The notes: generated from the sequence alone by a model not told the origin. DNA of 19,233 bases from CAZSNT01 sp964607765 (GCA_964607765.1 CAZSNT010000183.1:1-19233), one strand, 5' to 3'; shown: positions 1 to 10,000, numbered from the stretch's first letter. Translations and numbers: made by a program.

Positions 1-170
1 CCATCCCAGCGCCATTCCAACGGGTCGTTCTCCGGCCCATCCCAGCGCCATTCCAGGCTGACCACGGCCTGTGAGCGCACCCACGGCGCGAGGCCGTGGG
101 GGTCGTTCTCCGGCCTATCCCAGCGCCATTCCAACGGGTCGTTCTCCGGCCCATCCCAGCGCCATTCCAG
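1..170. repeat. 36-bp direct repeats with embedded hairpin
   Basis: Four near-identical copies of CCATCCCAGCGCCATTCCA lie at 1-19, 37-55, 115-133 (CTATCC variant) and 151-169. Copies 1 to 2 and 3 to 4 are each 36 bases apart, joined by a conserved AACGGGTCGTTCTCCGGC. The gap between copies 2 and 3 is longer and holds a hairpin at 80-100, after which the GGTCGTTCTCCGGC part resumes at 101. The array begins at the window edge and may continue to the left. It lies just downstream of the scramblase stop codon. It is a tandem duplication and not a CRISPR array, because the linkers are themselves repeated. Confidence 0.85.
80..100. other. perfect 8-bp hairpin inside the repeat array
   Basis: CCCACGGC at 80-87 pairs exactly with GCCGTGGG at 93-100 around the five-base loop GCGAG. 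It is about 70 bases past the stop codon of the scramblase gene. It could end or stabilise that transcript, but no T-run follows it on either strand, so a classical intrinsic terminator is not supported. Confidence 0.5.
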
Positions 171-171
171 G

Positions 172-774
172 CTACCTACTGCCTTTGCGCTCGAAGTGCA
201 CGAAGTCGATCAGGAACACGGCGCCGAGCAGCACGGCGCGCAGTTCGGCAGGCGCTTTCGGCGGGAACTCGATGCCGAAGTTATCCGCGTCCGTGAACGC
301 TTCCTTGCCGAGCCCGCTCCACTTCTTCGTGATCTTGCCGTGGCTCGTGCCGTCACGCCGAATCTCGAACGTCCAGGGGTGCAGGATCGGGCCGAACAGC
401 TCCGCCTTGGGTGCGCCGGACGAATCCGACACCGTGTACAGCCGCCGCAGCATGGAAAAGTGCCGGTTCAGGCTGCCAAGCAGCCGATCATTCGCGTCGT
501 AAACATCGATCGTGTGGAAGTAGAACTTGAACGGGCGCCGCACCACGATCACCGGCGTGCCGTCCGGCGCGAGAATGTGCATCTCGAACGGGCGCAGCGC
601 CTGCAGGAACATGCGCGACAGGATCGACGTCCCCACCTCAGCCGCCATATACATCGTGCCCCCGGCCGGATCGCTGATCTCGTACTTGTTCCGCGTCTCG
701 AACCCGGTCAGGATCTCGCCCCACTCCTTCTTCTGCCGTACCATGAGACCGTCGACGTTCATCAGTTCTTCCAT
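172..774 (-). CDS. phospholipid scramblase-family protein
   Basis: This 200-residue protein covers one scramblase (LOR/tubby-like beta-barrel) domain. The C-terminal part is diagnostic: TDADNFGIEFPP at 161-172, then a hydrophobic helix around 177-194 ending in FLIDFVHFE, closely resembling the end of animal scramblases. DGTPVIVVRRPFKF at 71-84 is a typical core strand pair. The eukaryotic Pro-rich N-terminal extension is absent. The start is set by AAAGGA (minus strand, 782-787), seven bases before the ATG. Eukaryotic members have been linked to calcium-dependent lipid movement between leaflets; what bacterial members do is unclear, and some relatives may be soluble lipid or ligand binders. 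It follows the acyl ligase-acyltransferase gene on the same strand after about 258 bases of repeats, which fits a membrane-lipid theme, though co-transcription is not proven. Confidence 0.85.
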   Translation of the reverse strand: MEELMNVDGLMVRQKKEWGEILTGFETRNKYEISDPAGGTMYMAAEVGTSILSRMFLQALRPFEMHILAPDGTPVIVVRRPFKFYFHTIDVYDANDRLLGSLNRHFSMLRRLYTVSDSSGAPKAELFGPILHPWTFEIRRDGTSHGKITKKWSGLGKEAFTDADNFGIEFPPKAPAELRAVLLGAVFLIDFVHFERKGSR

Positions 775-790
775 GGGGTGGTCCTTTCGG

Positions 791-888
791 TTAGTCGTTA
801 GGCGTTAGTCGTTAGGCGTTAGGCGCTAGGCGTTAGGCGCTAGGCGTTAGGCGCTAGTCGCTAGGCGTTAGGCGTTACTCGTTACTCG
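791..888. repeat. 14 tandem heptamers (YTASKCG family)
   Basis: Fourteen contiguous 7-base units follow one another with no break. Their variants are TTAGTCG, TTAGGCG, CTAGGCG, CTAGTCG and TTACTCG. A further diverged copy, TTATTCG, sits at 902-908 after a GGCCGGCC palindrome (893-900). The array starts 16 bases upstream of the scramblase start codon, next to its ribosome-binding site, so it lies in that gene's leader. It resembles in style the short tandemly repeated repetitive sequences known from cyanobacteria. Units of the same family recur around 4009-4029. Confidence 0.9.
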
Positions 889-915
889 TATTGGCCGGCC
901 GTTATTCGAATGCGG

Positions 916-983
916 TGACTTCATGACTCCGTGACTGAGTGACTCATTCTCCGGCATCCGCAGGCTCTTTTGGCATCCGTAGG
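916..983 (-). repeat. 68-bp composite repeat, copy A
   Basis: Read on the minus strand (the direction of the upstream acyl ligase gene), the element has CCTACGGATGC (983-973), eight variable bases, CCTGCGGATGC (964-954), six bases, then four octamers of the form NNGAGTCA/NNNAGTCA (947-916). It begins 49 bases after the acyl ligase stop codon. A second copy with the same length and spacing lies at 18613-18680. Confidence 0.85.
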
Positions 984-1032
984 GCCGCGCGGCCTTCTGA
1001 AAGTAATCTGTTTCCGCGGGCCCGGCAAACAC

Positions 1033-3903
1033 TCAGATCGGGGGCGCTTCCCGGCCCAGGTCCGGTTCGCCGCAGAAGCGCAGGATGTGCTCACGCGCCA
1101 GACCGCGCAGGCGCACGGCTTCGCGCCACAATTCCCGATCGTTCTCGCCACGCCCCGCATCGACCTCGGCGATTGGCTGTGGCGTGAGGGCCGCGCCGAC
1201 CGTGATGCTCACTGCGCCGCGCCGGGGCAGCCAGGTCTCGGCGCGCAGCATGGAGCGCGTGCCGCGAATGGCGACGGGCACGACAGGCGCACCGACCCGG
1301 GCGGCGAGCATGAACGCACCCATGTGGAACGGCAGCACCCCGGGCGCTCGCGTGAAAGTACCTTCCGGGAAGAAGAACACCGGCAGTTCCCCCTGCACGT
1401 CCGCCTCCATCTCGCGTGCGTCCTGCAAGCTCTGCATGCGATCGAACCGTTCCACAAATCGCGTCCCCAGCCGCTTCAGGAACAAGGCCAGGAACGGATT
1501 GTGCAACAGCTCCGTCTTGCCAATGAAACGAACCGGACGCCGGAGCACGGTCAGCAGCGCGTAGCAGTCCAGGTAGCTGGTGTGATTGGACACCAGCACG
1601 CAAGGCCCGGCTTCAGGCAGATGTTCCACACCCCGACGCATGACCGGGACGCGGAGCAGGCCGGCCAAAACGCGTGCGCACGAGTGCAGCCAACTCCAGC
1701 GCCACCCCAAACGCGGCAGCAGCATGACAGCCAGCCACATGAAAGGGAACGCGAGCCCGAGCAGCGTCCAGGCGTAAGCGCCGTACATGAAGGCAGCGCC
1801 ACGTCTCAGACCGCGACGCATTGACGGCGCCAGCCCCAGCAACCCCAGGCGTATCCAACGCAGCGCCCCGCCCGCGGCACAGGCGCCCAGTTCGCCACGC
1901 TCGTACTGCTGCTTGGTGGCGGCACGCCGCACCTTGCCGCTGGACGTCTTCAGCACGGCGCCCGGCGCGGCCAGCGCAACGTCGTCAGGCGCTTCGCCGG
2001 CCACGGCAGTCACCGCCTCGACAACCGCCTGCTGCAGGGCCTGCAGTTCCTGCTCGTCGCGCCGCCGGGTCTCGGCGACCACGATCAGCCGCTCCGTGCC
2101 GGACTCGGTGTCCGCGCTGCCGAACGCGGCCACGCCGCCGCTGCGGATCCCGGCCAGCTCACCCACTCGCTCCTCGATCTCCTGCGGGTAGATATTGCGG
2201 CCGGCCCGGATGATCACGTCCTTGGCCCGGCCCGTGACGTAGACGTCGCCTTCGGCCACGTACGCCAGGTCACCCGAGTTCAGCCACTCGCCATCGAACA
2301 GATCCTGCGTACTCGTCGGGTTATGGAAATAGCCCTGACACGTGGACGGGCCCCGGAACTGAAGGTGTCCCTCGCAGCGTTCGGGCAGTTCGCGCCCGTC
2401 CGGCCCGACCGCGCGCACCGCGTGCCCGGGCAGAGGCTGACCACAGGCCACAAACCGCAGCGCATTCGCCGTGTCGGGCGGCACGGGAACGGCGCGCTGT
2501 CCTTTCGAGAACGTGTCACGGTCCACCGCGTCCACCCTCGGGCCGCGTCCCATGGGCGGGAACGTCAATCCGACCGAGCACTCTGCCAGACCATAGACAG
2601 GCATCAGGCTCTCGCGCTTCAGCCCGAACCCGGCAAACCGACGCCAGAATGCCTCGATTGTCTCGGGCGTAACGGGCTCAGCGCCGTTGCATGCCGCACG
2701 CCACGAATCGAGCCGAATCCCCGCCATGTCGGCATCCGTCAGGCGCCGCACGCACAGCTCATAGGCGAAATTCGGCGCTGCGGACAGTGTGCCGCCGTAG
2801 CGATGGATGGCCGCGAACCAGCGTTTTGGTCGGGTCAGGAAGGACAGGGGCGACATCACCACGAACTGCATGCCGTGGTACAAGCTGCCGAGCCACGCCC
2901 CGATCAGGCCCATGTCGTGGTAAAGCGGCAGCCAGCTCACGAACACGTCCTCGCTGGTCACCCCCACCGCCGTGCCCATGGCCCGAATATTCGCCAGCAG
3001 ATTCGCGTGCGTCAGGATAACGCCTTTCGGGTCCCCCGTACTACCCGAGGTGTACTGCAGAAATGCCATGTCGCCACCGGTCAGCGACGGCAGCGACGGC
3101 AGTGCGGTCCCGGCATCGGCCAGCGCGGCGGGGGTCACGACATGTGCCAACGTCGTCAGCTGACTGCGAAGCAGCTGCGCAAACTGCCGGGCCTCGTCCG
3201 TGGTGATCAGCAGCGGCGCTGCGCAGTTCGCAAGGATTGCCCGGTGGCGCCGGAGATGCTCCTCGATCCGACGCCGACTGGCCGGCGGATACATGGGCGC
3301 GGGCACGCCGCCCGCCAACAGAACACCGCTGAAGCAGGCAAAGTAGTCCGGGCCCGTCGGCAGCATCAACGCCACCGGTGTGCCGCGCTGCACACCGCGC
3401 TGCCGCAGACTTTCGGCCACGCGCGAGGCACGTTCCCACAGCTCACCGTAGCTGATCGTCTCGCCGTCGTCCGTGTCACTGAAGATCCGGATGTGGCAGC
3501 GCTCCGGATGCCGTTCCGCGTGCCAACGCAGCGCGTCGACCAGCGTTTCGCTGCGCACGGGTGCGCCGGTCGATTCGTCCTGGCTGATATCGATCCGGTC
3601 CAATGTCGGCCCGCCCTGCCCTGCAGCGGACGCGCCCAACACAGCCCGGACCAAGTCGCGCGGCGTGCCCGCATCGGCAAACACGCGCTCGGACAGGGAC
3701 ACGCCGAACCGCGCTTCGAGGCGTGCGAGCAGCTCCGCCCGGCCCAGGCTGTCAATGCCCAGTTCCTTGTCGATAGCGGAGTCCAGGTGCATGGCCTCAT
3801 CCAGCCCCATGCCGGGATGCAGCTCCTGCACCAACGCCCGCACTTCCTCGAGCAGTGCCGACGCTGTCCCGGAAGCGTCCTGGTTTGGATTCGCGCCTGT
3901 CAT
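1033..3903 (-). CDS. ACP - fatty acyl-AMP ligase - PlsC acyltransferase fusion
   Basis: Numbering from the ATG at 3903 (956 residues). Residues about 10-90 are an acyl carrier domain with the phosphopantetheine serine in GIDSLG (Ser52). Residues about 120-670 are an adenylation domain: YTSGSTGDPKG 284-294, YGLAE 437-441, SGDL 543-546 and a C-terminal SSGK lysine near 657. SWLPLYHDMGLIG and the PNFAYELCVRR segment point to the fatty acyl-AMP ligase (FAAL) branch. A membrane segment (about 708-730) precedes a PlsC domain with NHTSYLD (His774, Asp779) and PEGT (847-850). The inferred path is acyl-AMP formation, loading onto the fused ACP, then transfer to a lysophospholipid-type acceptor at the membrane, functionally like E. 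coli Aas but with a different domain order. An upstream in-frame TTG at 3927 exists, but the extra eight codons lie in degenerate heptamer repeats, so the ATG is preferred; neither has a strong ribosome-binding site. Confidence 0.92.
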   Translation of the reverse strand: MTGANPNQDASGTASALLEEVRALVQELHPGMGLDEAMHLDSAIDKELGIDSLGRAELLARLEARFGVSLSERVFADAGTPRDLVRAVLGASAAGQGGPTLDRIDISQDESTGAPVRSETLVDALRWHAERHPERCHIRIFSDTDDGETISYGELWERASRVAESLRQRGVQRGTPVALMLPTGPDYFACFSGVLLAGGVPAPMYPPASRRRIEEHLRRHRAILANCAAPLLITTDEARQFAQLLRSQLTTLAHVVTPAALADAGTALPSLPSLTGGDMAFLQYTSGSTGDPKGVILTHANLLANIRAMGTAVGVTSEDVFVSWLPLYHDMGLIGAWLGSLYHGMQFVVMSPLSFLTRPKRWFAAIHRYGGTLSAAPNFAYELCVRRLTDADMAGIRLDSWRAACNGAEPVTPETIEAFWRRFAGFGLKRESLMPVYGLAECSVGLTFPPMGRGPRVDAVDRDTFSKGQRAVPVPPDTANALRFVACGQPLPGHAVRAVGPDGRELPERCEGHLQFRGPSTCQGYFHNPTSTQDLFDGEWLNSGDLAYVAEGDVYVTGRAKDVIIRAGRNIYPQEIEERVGELAGIRSGGVAAFGSADTESGTERLIVVAETRRRDEQELQALQQAVVEAVTAVAGEAPDDVALAAPGAVLKTSSGKVRRAATKQQYERGELGACAAGGALRWIRLGLLGLAPSMRRGLRRGAAFMYGAYAWTLLGLAFPFMWLAVMLLPRLGWRWSWLHSCARVLAGLLRVPVMRRGVEHLPEAGPCVLVSNHTSYLDCYALLTVLRRPVRFIGKTELLHNPFLALFLKRLGTRFVERFDRMQSLQDAREMEADVQGELPVFFFPEGTFTRAPGVLPFHMGAFMLAARVGAPVVPVAIRGTRSMLRAETWLPRRGAVSITVGAALTPQPIAEVDAGRGENDRELWREAVRLRGLAREHILRFCGEPDLGREAPPI

Positions 3904-3947
3904 TGCTCGCCGCTCGCTATCCGCCAATCGCTGGTCGTGTGCGGAAT

Positions 3948-3992
3948 GGGACTTGTGGGACTTGTGGGACTTGTGGGACTTGTGGGACTCGT
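3948..3992. repeat. five tandem nonamers GGGACTTGT
   Basis: Four perfect copies of GGGACTTGT and a fifth with one change (GGGACTCGT) run head to tail between the giant membrane protein gene and the acyl ligase gene. The near-perfect identity suggests recent expansion. It is flanked on both sides by degenerate heptamers (about 3904-3938 and 4003-4029). Confidence 0.95.
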
Positions 3993-4002
3993 GTTGTCCA
4001 GT

Positions 4003-4029
4003 CCTCGCTACTCGCTACTCGCTACTCCC
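4003..4029. repeat. heptamer repeat TACTCGC overlapping a stop codon
   Basis: CCTCGC, TACTCGC, TACTCGC and TACTCCC follow one another. The unit belongs to the same family as TTACTCG in the 791-888 array. The TAG stop codon of the giant membrane protein (4022-4024, minus strand) lies inside the array. A more decayed heptamer run can be traced at about 3904-3938 (TGCTCGC, CGCTCGC, TATCCGC, CAATCGC, TGGTCGT). Confidence 0.75.
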
Positions 4030-7000
4030 ACTCCCCGAACGCCTGGCGCAGGCGGTCGAAGCGTGCCTGGAGCTCTTCCCGGTTCGTTTTGTAGTATATC
4101 GCGCCGACTACGAGTGCGACGCCAATGAGCAGCAGCGAGACGCCGAGCCCCATCATTTTCAACGCGGTCTGCATGTGCAGCGCCACCTTGTGCACGAGCG
4201 CGGCCAGGTCCACGATCAGTCCGGCGAAGCCGAGGACGAGGTACAGTCGCACTCTGAGGAACCCGCCCAAGGCCATCGCGCCCACGCACAGCAGCACCAT
4301 GGTCAGGTGGAAAGCCAGGCCGTAGCCGGGGTCGGTCAGAACGTAGTAGCCCGTGCTGCCCAGCATGCCGCACAGCGTCACGAGACGGACACGGTTTCGG
4401 GCCGTCCGTGTCATGTTCTCACCGAACAGCTGCAGCAACCCGAGCACGCCCATGCCCGTGGGGATCGTGTAAGCGTGGAAGACGCGCAGCTCGAGTTTTG
4501 TCCAGAAAAAGAGCAGCACGAACGCCACGGCGCCGGCGATCGCGGCTGCGTTCAGCGGCGACTCGCGGTCGCCGCCGCCGGCCGCAGCGAACAGGACCGA
4601 GTTCAAGCCGAGGACAACCAGTGTAAGGTCCGTTCCGAGTCCGTGGAACAGCGCCCACGCCAACTGCAGCGCGGGCAGCGTCCACAACGTGACCAGCAGC
4701 GACGTGCGCAGCGACGGCTCCTGTCTGTCGATCACACGTTTGCCGCCCGCCAGGCAGCACGACGCAGCCATACACACCCACACATCATGCTCGTAACTCC
4801 ACTGCACCACAACCCGCTGAACCAGCCAGCGCACAACGATCAACGCGCCCACGATGCACAGCTGCGCGACAAGGTTCGGGGCCAATCCCGGCCGATCCGC
4901 GCCACGCACAAACCACGCCCAAGCCAACCCGCCCCACAGCGCGCCGAACAGCAGCACGGTACCGGCCGCCTGATTCCCGCCGTAGTGCCCGAGAAGCATC
5001 AGCGTCATGACCATCAGGACCAACCCCAACCCCTTGCCGAATCGTGCGTCGCCATCGGTCTCGAGCATGCCGAATGCACGATGCAGCAGCAGCGGCGGCC
5101 CCGGCGGCAACAGGCGCGACACGGCACCCGGCCGCCGACAGGCATGACGCGCCGCAGCCGCGATGCCCAACACAGTGCCGCAGAACGCGACCCACGGCGC
5201 CAGGGCGAGCGGACCAGCGTCCGCGTGGTAGCGCACTCCGAAGTAGGCCGCCCAGATCGGGGCGACCAGCAGCAACCGTCCCGCCCGGGCCTGGCTCGGC
5301 GTCCCGGGCAGGCGTTTCTCAACAGGTGTGAGCGCGCTGAGCACGGCCGCGCCCAGGAACGCCGCCACCCCGGCGCCACTGGCCGGGCGCTGGTACAGCA
5401 CATGCCCCATACAGAGCCAGGCCAACCCGGTGCTGCTCAGTCCGCTCACACGCAACAGCACGGGACGTCGTTCCAACACGGACCAGGCCCCGACCAGTCC
5501 GGCCCAGACCGCGAGCAGCACCCACACCACGTTATCGGCCGCGATCAGTGCCGGTGTATCCGCCGGAAGCAGGAAGTCGGCATGCAGCGCGAGCAGCACC
5601 TCGACGCAAGCCACCGCATAGTACCGGGCACTCGCCCCGAGAATCGCATGATGCACCAGAACGCTTGCCGCGGCAATTCCGAGCAGGGGAACCTGCACGC
5701 CATGCCCCCGGAAATCGCTGAGCAGCGCAACCAACACCATCAGCTGCGACGCCCACAACAGGGCGCGGCCCCAGGCACGCCGCAGCGCGTTCCAGCCCGG
5801 TCCATCCAGGTTAGCTATCACGTGCAGCGCAGTACGCAGCGGAGACTGCCGTACGCTGCCGAGCGTGAAGAAGTGCGTCAGCACGACCGCGGTCCAGGCC
5901 GCGGCCAGCGGCTGGTCGAACGGCGACAGGCCGGGATACGCGGTGATGCCGAAGAAGCACCCGACAAGCACGGCCAGGCCGCCGTAGAAGCCCAGCCACC
6001 AATCCCCGCCCAGACCGTGCAGGCGCAGCAACAGCAAACCCATGGCCACTGCCACCACCGCGTTGTCGTGGTAGTGCGTGAGCAACACGGGAACGCCCGG
6101 GAACAGCACCATCTGGAACGCGGCCCGGGAGACGTACAGTGCCAGAACAAAGCAGGCCACCATGCTCGCGCTGTGCCGCCAGCAGACCGTCCTCAAGGCG
6201 GGCGCGTCGCGCCGCTGCCGCATCCCCAACTCCGCGCACACCCAGAAACACACCGGCACCACGGCGAGAGCCGGCATGACCGCGGCCGGCTGACGCAGTG
6301 CCGGAACAAGAAACACGAGACACCAGAGGGCGAGGGCCAGGGACGTGTGCCACAACGACGACAGCCAGACAGTCGCCTGCTGCTCGGCGTACTGCTCCTG
6401 ACCGGCTGCCCAGCGGAACGTCAGGCCCGCGCCCAGTGCCAGGAGTCCGGACACCACACACCGCCCCGAAGTGACAGTGGCCAGATCCGGGCTGACCACG
6501 TAGTTTGCCACCAGCAGCCCCAGCACCAGTCCGGCAGCAGCCACGCAGCCGTGGTTGAGCATTGCCACGGCGGCTGAACGTTTGGCGAACAGGCGGGCCA
6601 GGCGCAGTTCGGCAAGCGTCAGGAACAGGCCGGCCGAGGCAACATGGTTGGCCGACATGCCCAGCCCCGCCATGCGCCGCCCCAGCAGCAAGGCCACGAG
6701 GTCGACGTTGGCCACGCCCAGCAGTATGCCGGCAATCACAGCCAGCGACGGCGATGCCAGGTACCAGCTCGCTGCCGCATAGCAGGACACTGCGGCGAAC
6801 GGCGCGAGCAATTGCAGTGCACGGGGCACATCCGTACCTGCGACCGATTCGCCGACCTGCAGCAGCGCGGCAACCGACACCGCGCTCAGGCACGCGCCGA
6901 TGAACCACCAGCTCTGGTTCGGCCCTTGCTCAGTCAGAGGATGCCGGCCCGCCAGCAGCCACGCACAGCGGTCTTTCAGGACGCGCGCGAGTGCGGGGCA

Positions 7001-10000
7001 GGCGCAGAGCGCCAATGCGGCCGCGGCCAGGTGTCGCGGATTCAGCAACTCCCGGGCCGCTGCCGACAGCGGGACATGCAGGAACACGTAAGCGGCCGCA
7101 CAAGCAAGGAGCCCGAACATGCCCGAGCGCTCGGAACGCGCAAACAGGGCGAGAGCCAGCACGAGCAGCACCCGATCAGTTTCGGCCGGCACGCCCACCG
7201 TCCCGCCTGCGAAACATGCGCCGACACCGAACAGCGCCAGAACGCACGTCAGCGTCATTGCGCCTGTCCGCAGCGGCACGGCCAGTGCAAGGATGCGTTC
7301 GCGCAGGCGGCTGAAATGTTCCAGCGCAACCGCAGCGACGAGCAGTGCAAGGGCGAACACGAGCAACGGCTGGAATGTACGTTCCATGCTCAGTGCCAGG
7401 AGCAGAAACCTGCCGGGCTTGACCGTACGGCCGGCCAGACAGCACGCTGTCAGCACGAACAGCACCACGCCATGGCGCGGTTGCGAAGTGCGCACACCAT
7501 GCCAGGCGAGTTGACACATCAGGAACAGCGCCAGCCAGCCCCATTCCGGGACGTTGCTGCTGAGCAGCAGCACCGCGACGGTCAGCCAGCCGACCACCAA
7601 CCCGCAACGAGCCAAGAGCTGCTCGAGCGGCTGCAGGAACAGGTCCTCGATCCACTCGAAGCCCCGGGTCAGCACGCGAAAGACCACCCATGACAACTGC
7701 AGCGCCAACCCGGTCCAGAACAGGCCCATGGCCGGGCGCCACCCGCCCCCCAATACCTGCTGTCCGTTGAGGCAGCACAGAAGCAGCGCGACCCAACCGC
7801 AGGCGACCAGCAGCCTGCGAACGGCGTACTGGCGCAGGAACACCGCAGCCAACGGCCACGTGACCGCACAAACCCCCAGCGCGACGACCGCGCGCATGTC
7901 CATGGCCCCGGAGAAGATTAGGACCTGGACATCCCACGCGCAAACTCTCGCGCACAGGAACGCGCCCGCGGCGAGCATGGGCACGGTAAATACACGGGAG
8001 TCGCGCCGCTCGACGGGAAATGCGGCGGCGTCCGGCATCCTGTCGCCTTCCGTCAGCTCCTGCAGCGCGGGCAAACGCCGGATCGCAAAACTGCCGACCA
8101 CCAACGCACACGCGCTCAGCGCGCTGCCCAACCCGCTGCCCCATGCCAGCCAGCGCAGAACCGATTCGTGGCCAAACCGCAGTTCCGGAAACAGCACGGC
8201 CACCAGTGTGCCTGCCATCAGCCCGGGCACGGGGGATCGTGATGTGTAGGCTGCCACAGTGAGCACAGCCGCCATCAACCACGGTCCGAGCACATCCAGC
8301 GCCGTGCCGGCCACCTGCCCTTCGATCGACACGCGCGCGACCATGGCGGCCACAGCCAGCGCGCCGTACGTCCACAGCACGGTGGATCGGGCGCGCAGCA
8401 GGAACTCGCGCGGCCAGAGCCGCAGGACGCCCAGCCACAGGCACCCCAGCACGGCAAGCCCGAAGGGCATGGTGTTGCCTCCCACACGCAGCGTCCGCAT
8501 GTCCACGCACCCGGAATACGGCAGGGCCAACGCGAGCAGCGCCATGGCGGCGTGCAGCCACGACAGGCGCTCCAAAGCCAACGCCCGGACCAGGAAGAAC
8601 GCCGCAACCACGACCAGCGTCAGCGCCGTGACAGCGGGGGCGGAGCGGAGAGTGAGTTGCGAGATCAGGCTCACCGCAGTCGTGAACAACAGCACGATCG
8701 GCTGCAGCTCAACGGCAGCGTCACACAGCCGCTTCTCTCCTGCGCGGCGCGCGACCACACGCGTCACAGTCAGACCGAGTGCCAATCCCAAGCCCAGCAC
8801 GGGCAGCAGGTTCAGGTCCCGCCCGCGCGGAAACGCGTCGAGCATCCCGATCGCCGCGCCGCCCAGAAGCACGAGCACCATCCCGATCCAATACTGCTGC
8901 ATGCCCGGACGCCGTCGTGCCTGCGCCAGCCACACGCAGCCCGCCAGCACGAACGTGGCGATACGCAGCACGGGGTCGGACACGCTCATCACCAGCCCGG
9001 CCACAACCAGCGCATAGCCCACGAAGGACTCGCCGTTATACTCGCGATCCGAGGCACGCAGCCGCCCGAGCCGCGCCTCCCAGCCGAACACCTCGTGACC
9101 AACGAGGATGAGCAGCATGGCGTAGACCGTGGCGGAGGGTACGATACGCAGAGCGTAGTGCACACAGACGAACGCCTCCAGGAGCACAAGCCCCAGCGTT
9201 GCGCAGAAAAACGCGGGTACGCGCTGCTCGGCAATCAGCTCCGCGGTGAGCACGCGTCCCAGAAAACCGTGCACCGCGACGCAAGCCAACGCGCACGCGG
9301 CGTAGAAGCACACCACCGTTACAGGCACCAGCGCCGCGTGTCCCGGGGGGCAGAGCCGCAGGAACGCGGCCGCGGCCACTACGGCAGCCATGACACTCAA
9401 CGTATTGCCCAGGATCCGTGCCAGCGCGTCATGCACCTTTCCGCACCAGCGTCGCACGGCCACGCCGAACGCTGCAAGGTAGACACCCGACAGCACGGCA
9501 AGCACGGCCAGACGCCAAGGCACACCCGGGTCTCGGGCCAGCCGACACAGGAACATCAAGTTCAGCGGCACGAGCCCGATGGCGCCGGCGACCAGCGCGG
9601 CGGCTGTCCCCGTCAGATCGCTGTGCCGACGTTGCAGCCAGCCGCCCAGCTCAGCCAGCCCGAATGTGAAGGCGGCGAGCAACCCGGGCATCAGCGTGTA
9701 GCGCAGCAACCAGTGCTTACCCCAGGGCGAGAATGCGAGCAGAGAGGCGCCCACCACGACCAGGAGCAGGCCGGCGAGCATGTACCAATTCTCCGCGAGT
9801 ACGGGCTGCACATGCTCATGCCACATCGCTACTGCTGCCGGCGGCGCGGCAGCAGCAGGCGGCGGTGCGCCGGGACTCTCAGCCGCTTCCGTGGCCGGCT
9901 CTTCGGCTGCGGGCTCAATGGCAGCCGGCGCCGCAGCGACCGGTTCGGCCGGCTCAGCAACGACCGGCGCAACGCCCCGCCCCAGCAGAGCCGCCTGTTC

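Noticed and set aside
1..170. CRISPR array
   Set aside because: The sequences between repeats are themselves repeated, there are only four units, and no cas gene is near.
983..994. GGCCGCGCGGCC palindrome as terminator of the acyl ligase gene
   Set aside because: It has no loop and no T-run; in GC-rich DNA such palindromes are common.
2323..4128. Plus-strand open frame (601 codons) opposite the acyl ligase gene
   Set aside because: It is antisense to conserved FAAL motifs and runs through the tandem repeats, where it yields a Gly-Leu-Val repeat; no family resemblance.
3473..6577. Long plus-strand open frame (1034 codons) over the acyl ligase start and the giant gene
   Set aside because: It is antisense to two well-supported genes. 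Its Gln/His/Arg-rich content is what results from reading Leu (CTG), Val (GTG) and Ala (GCG) codons backwards. No domain is visible.
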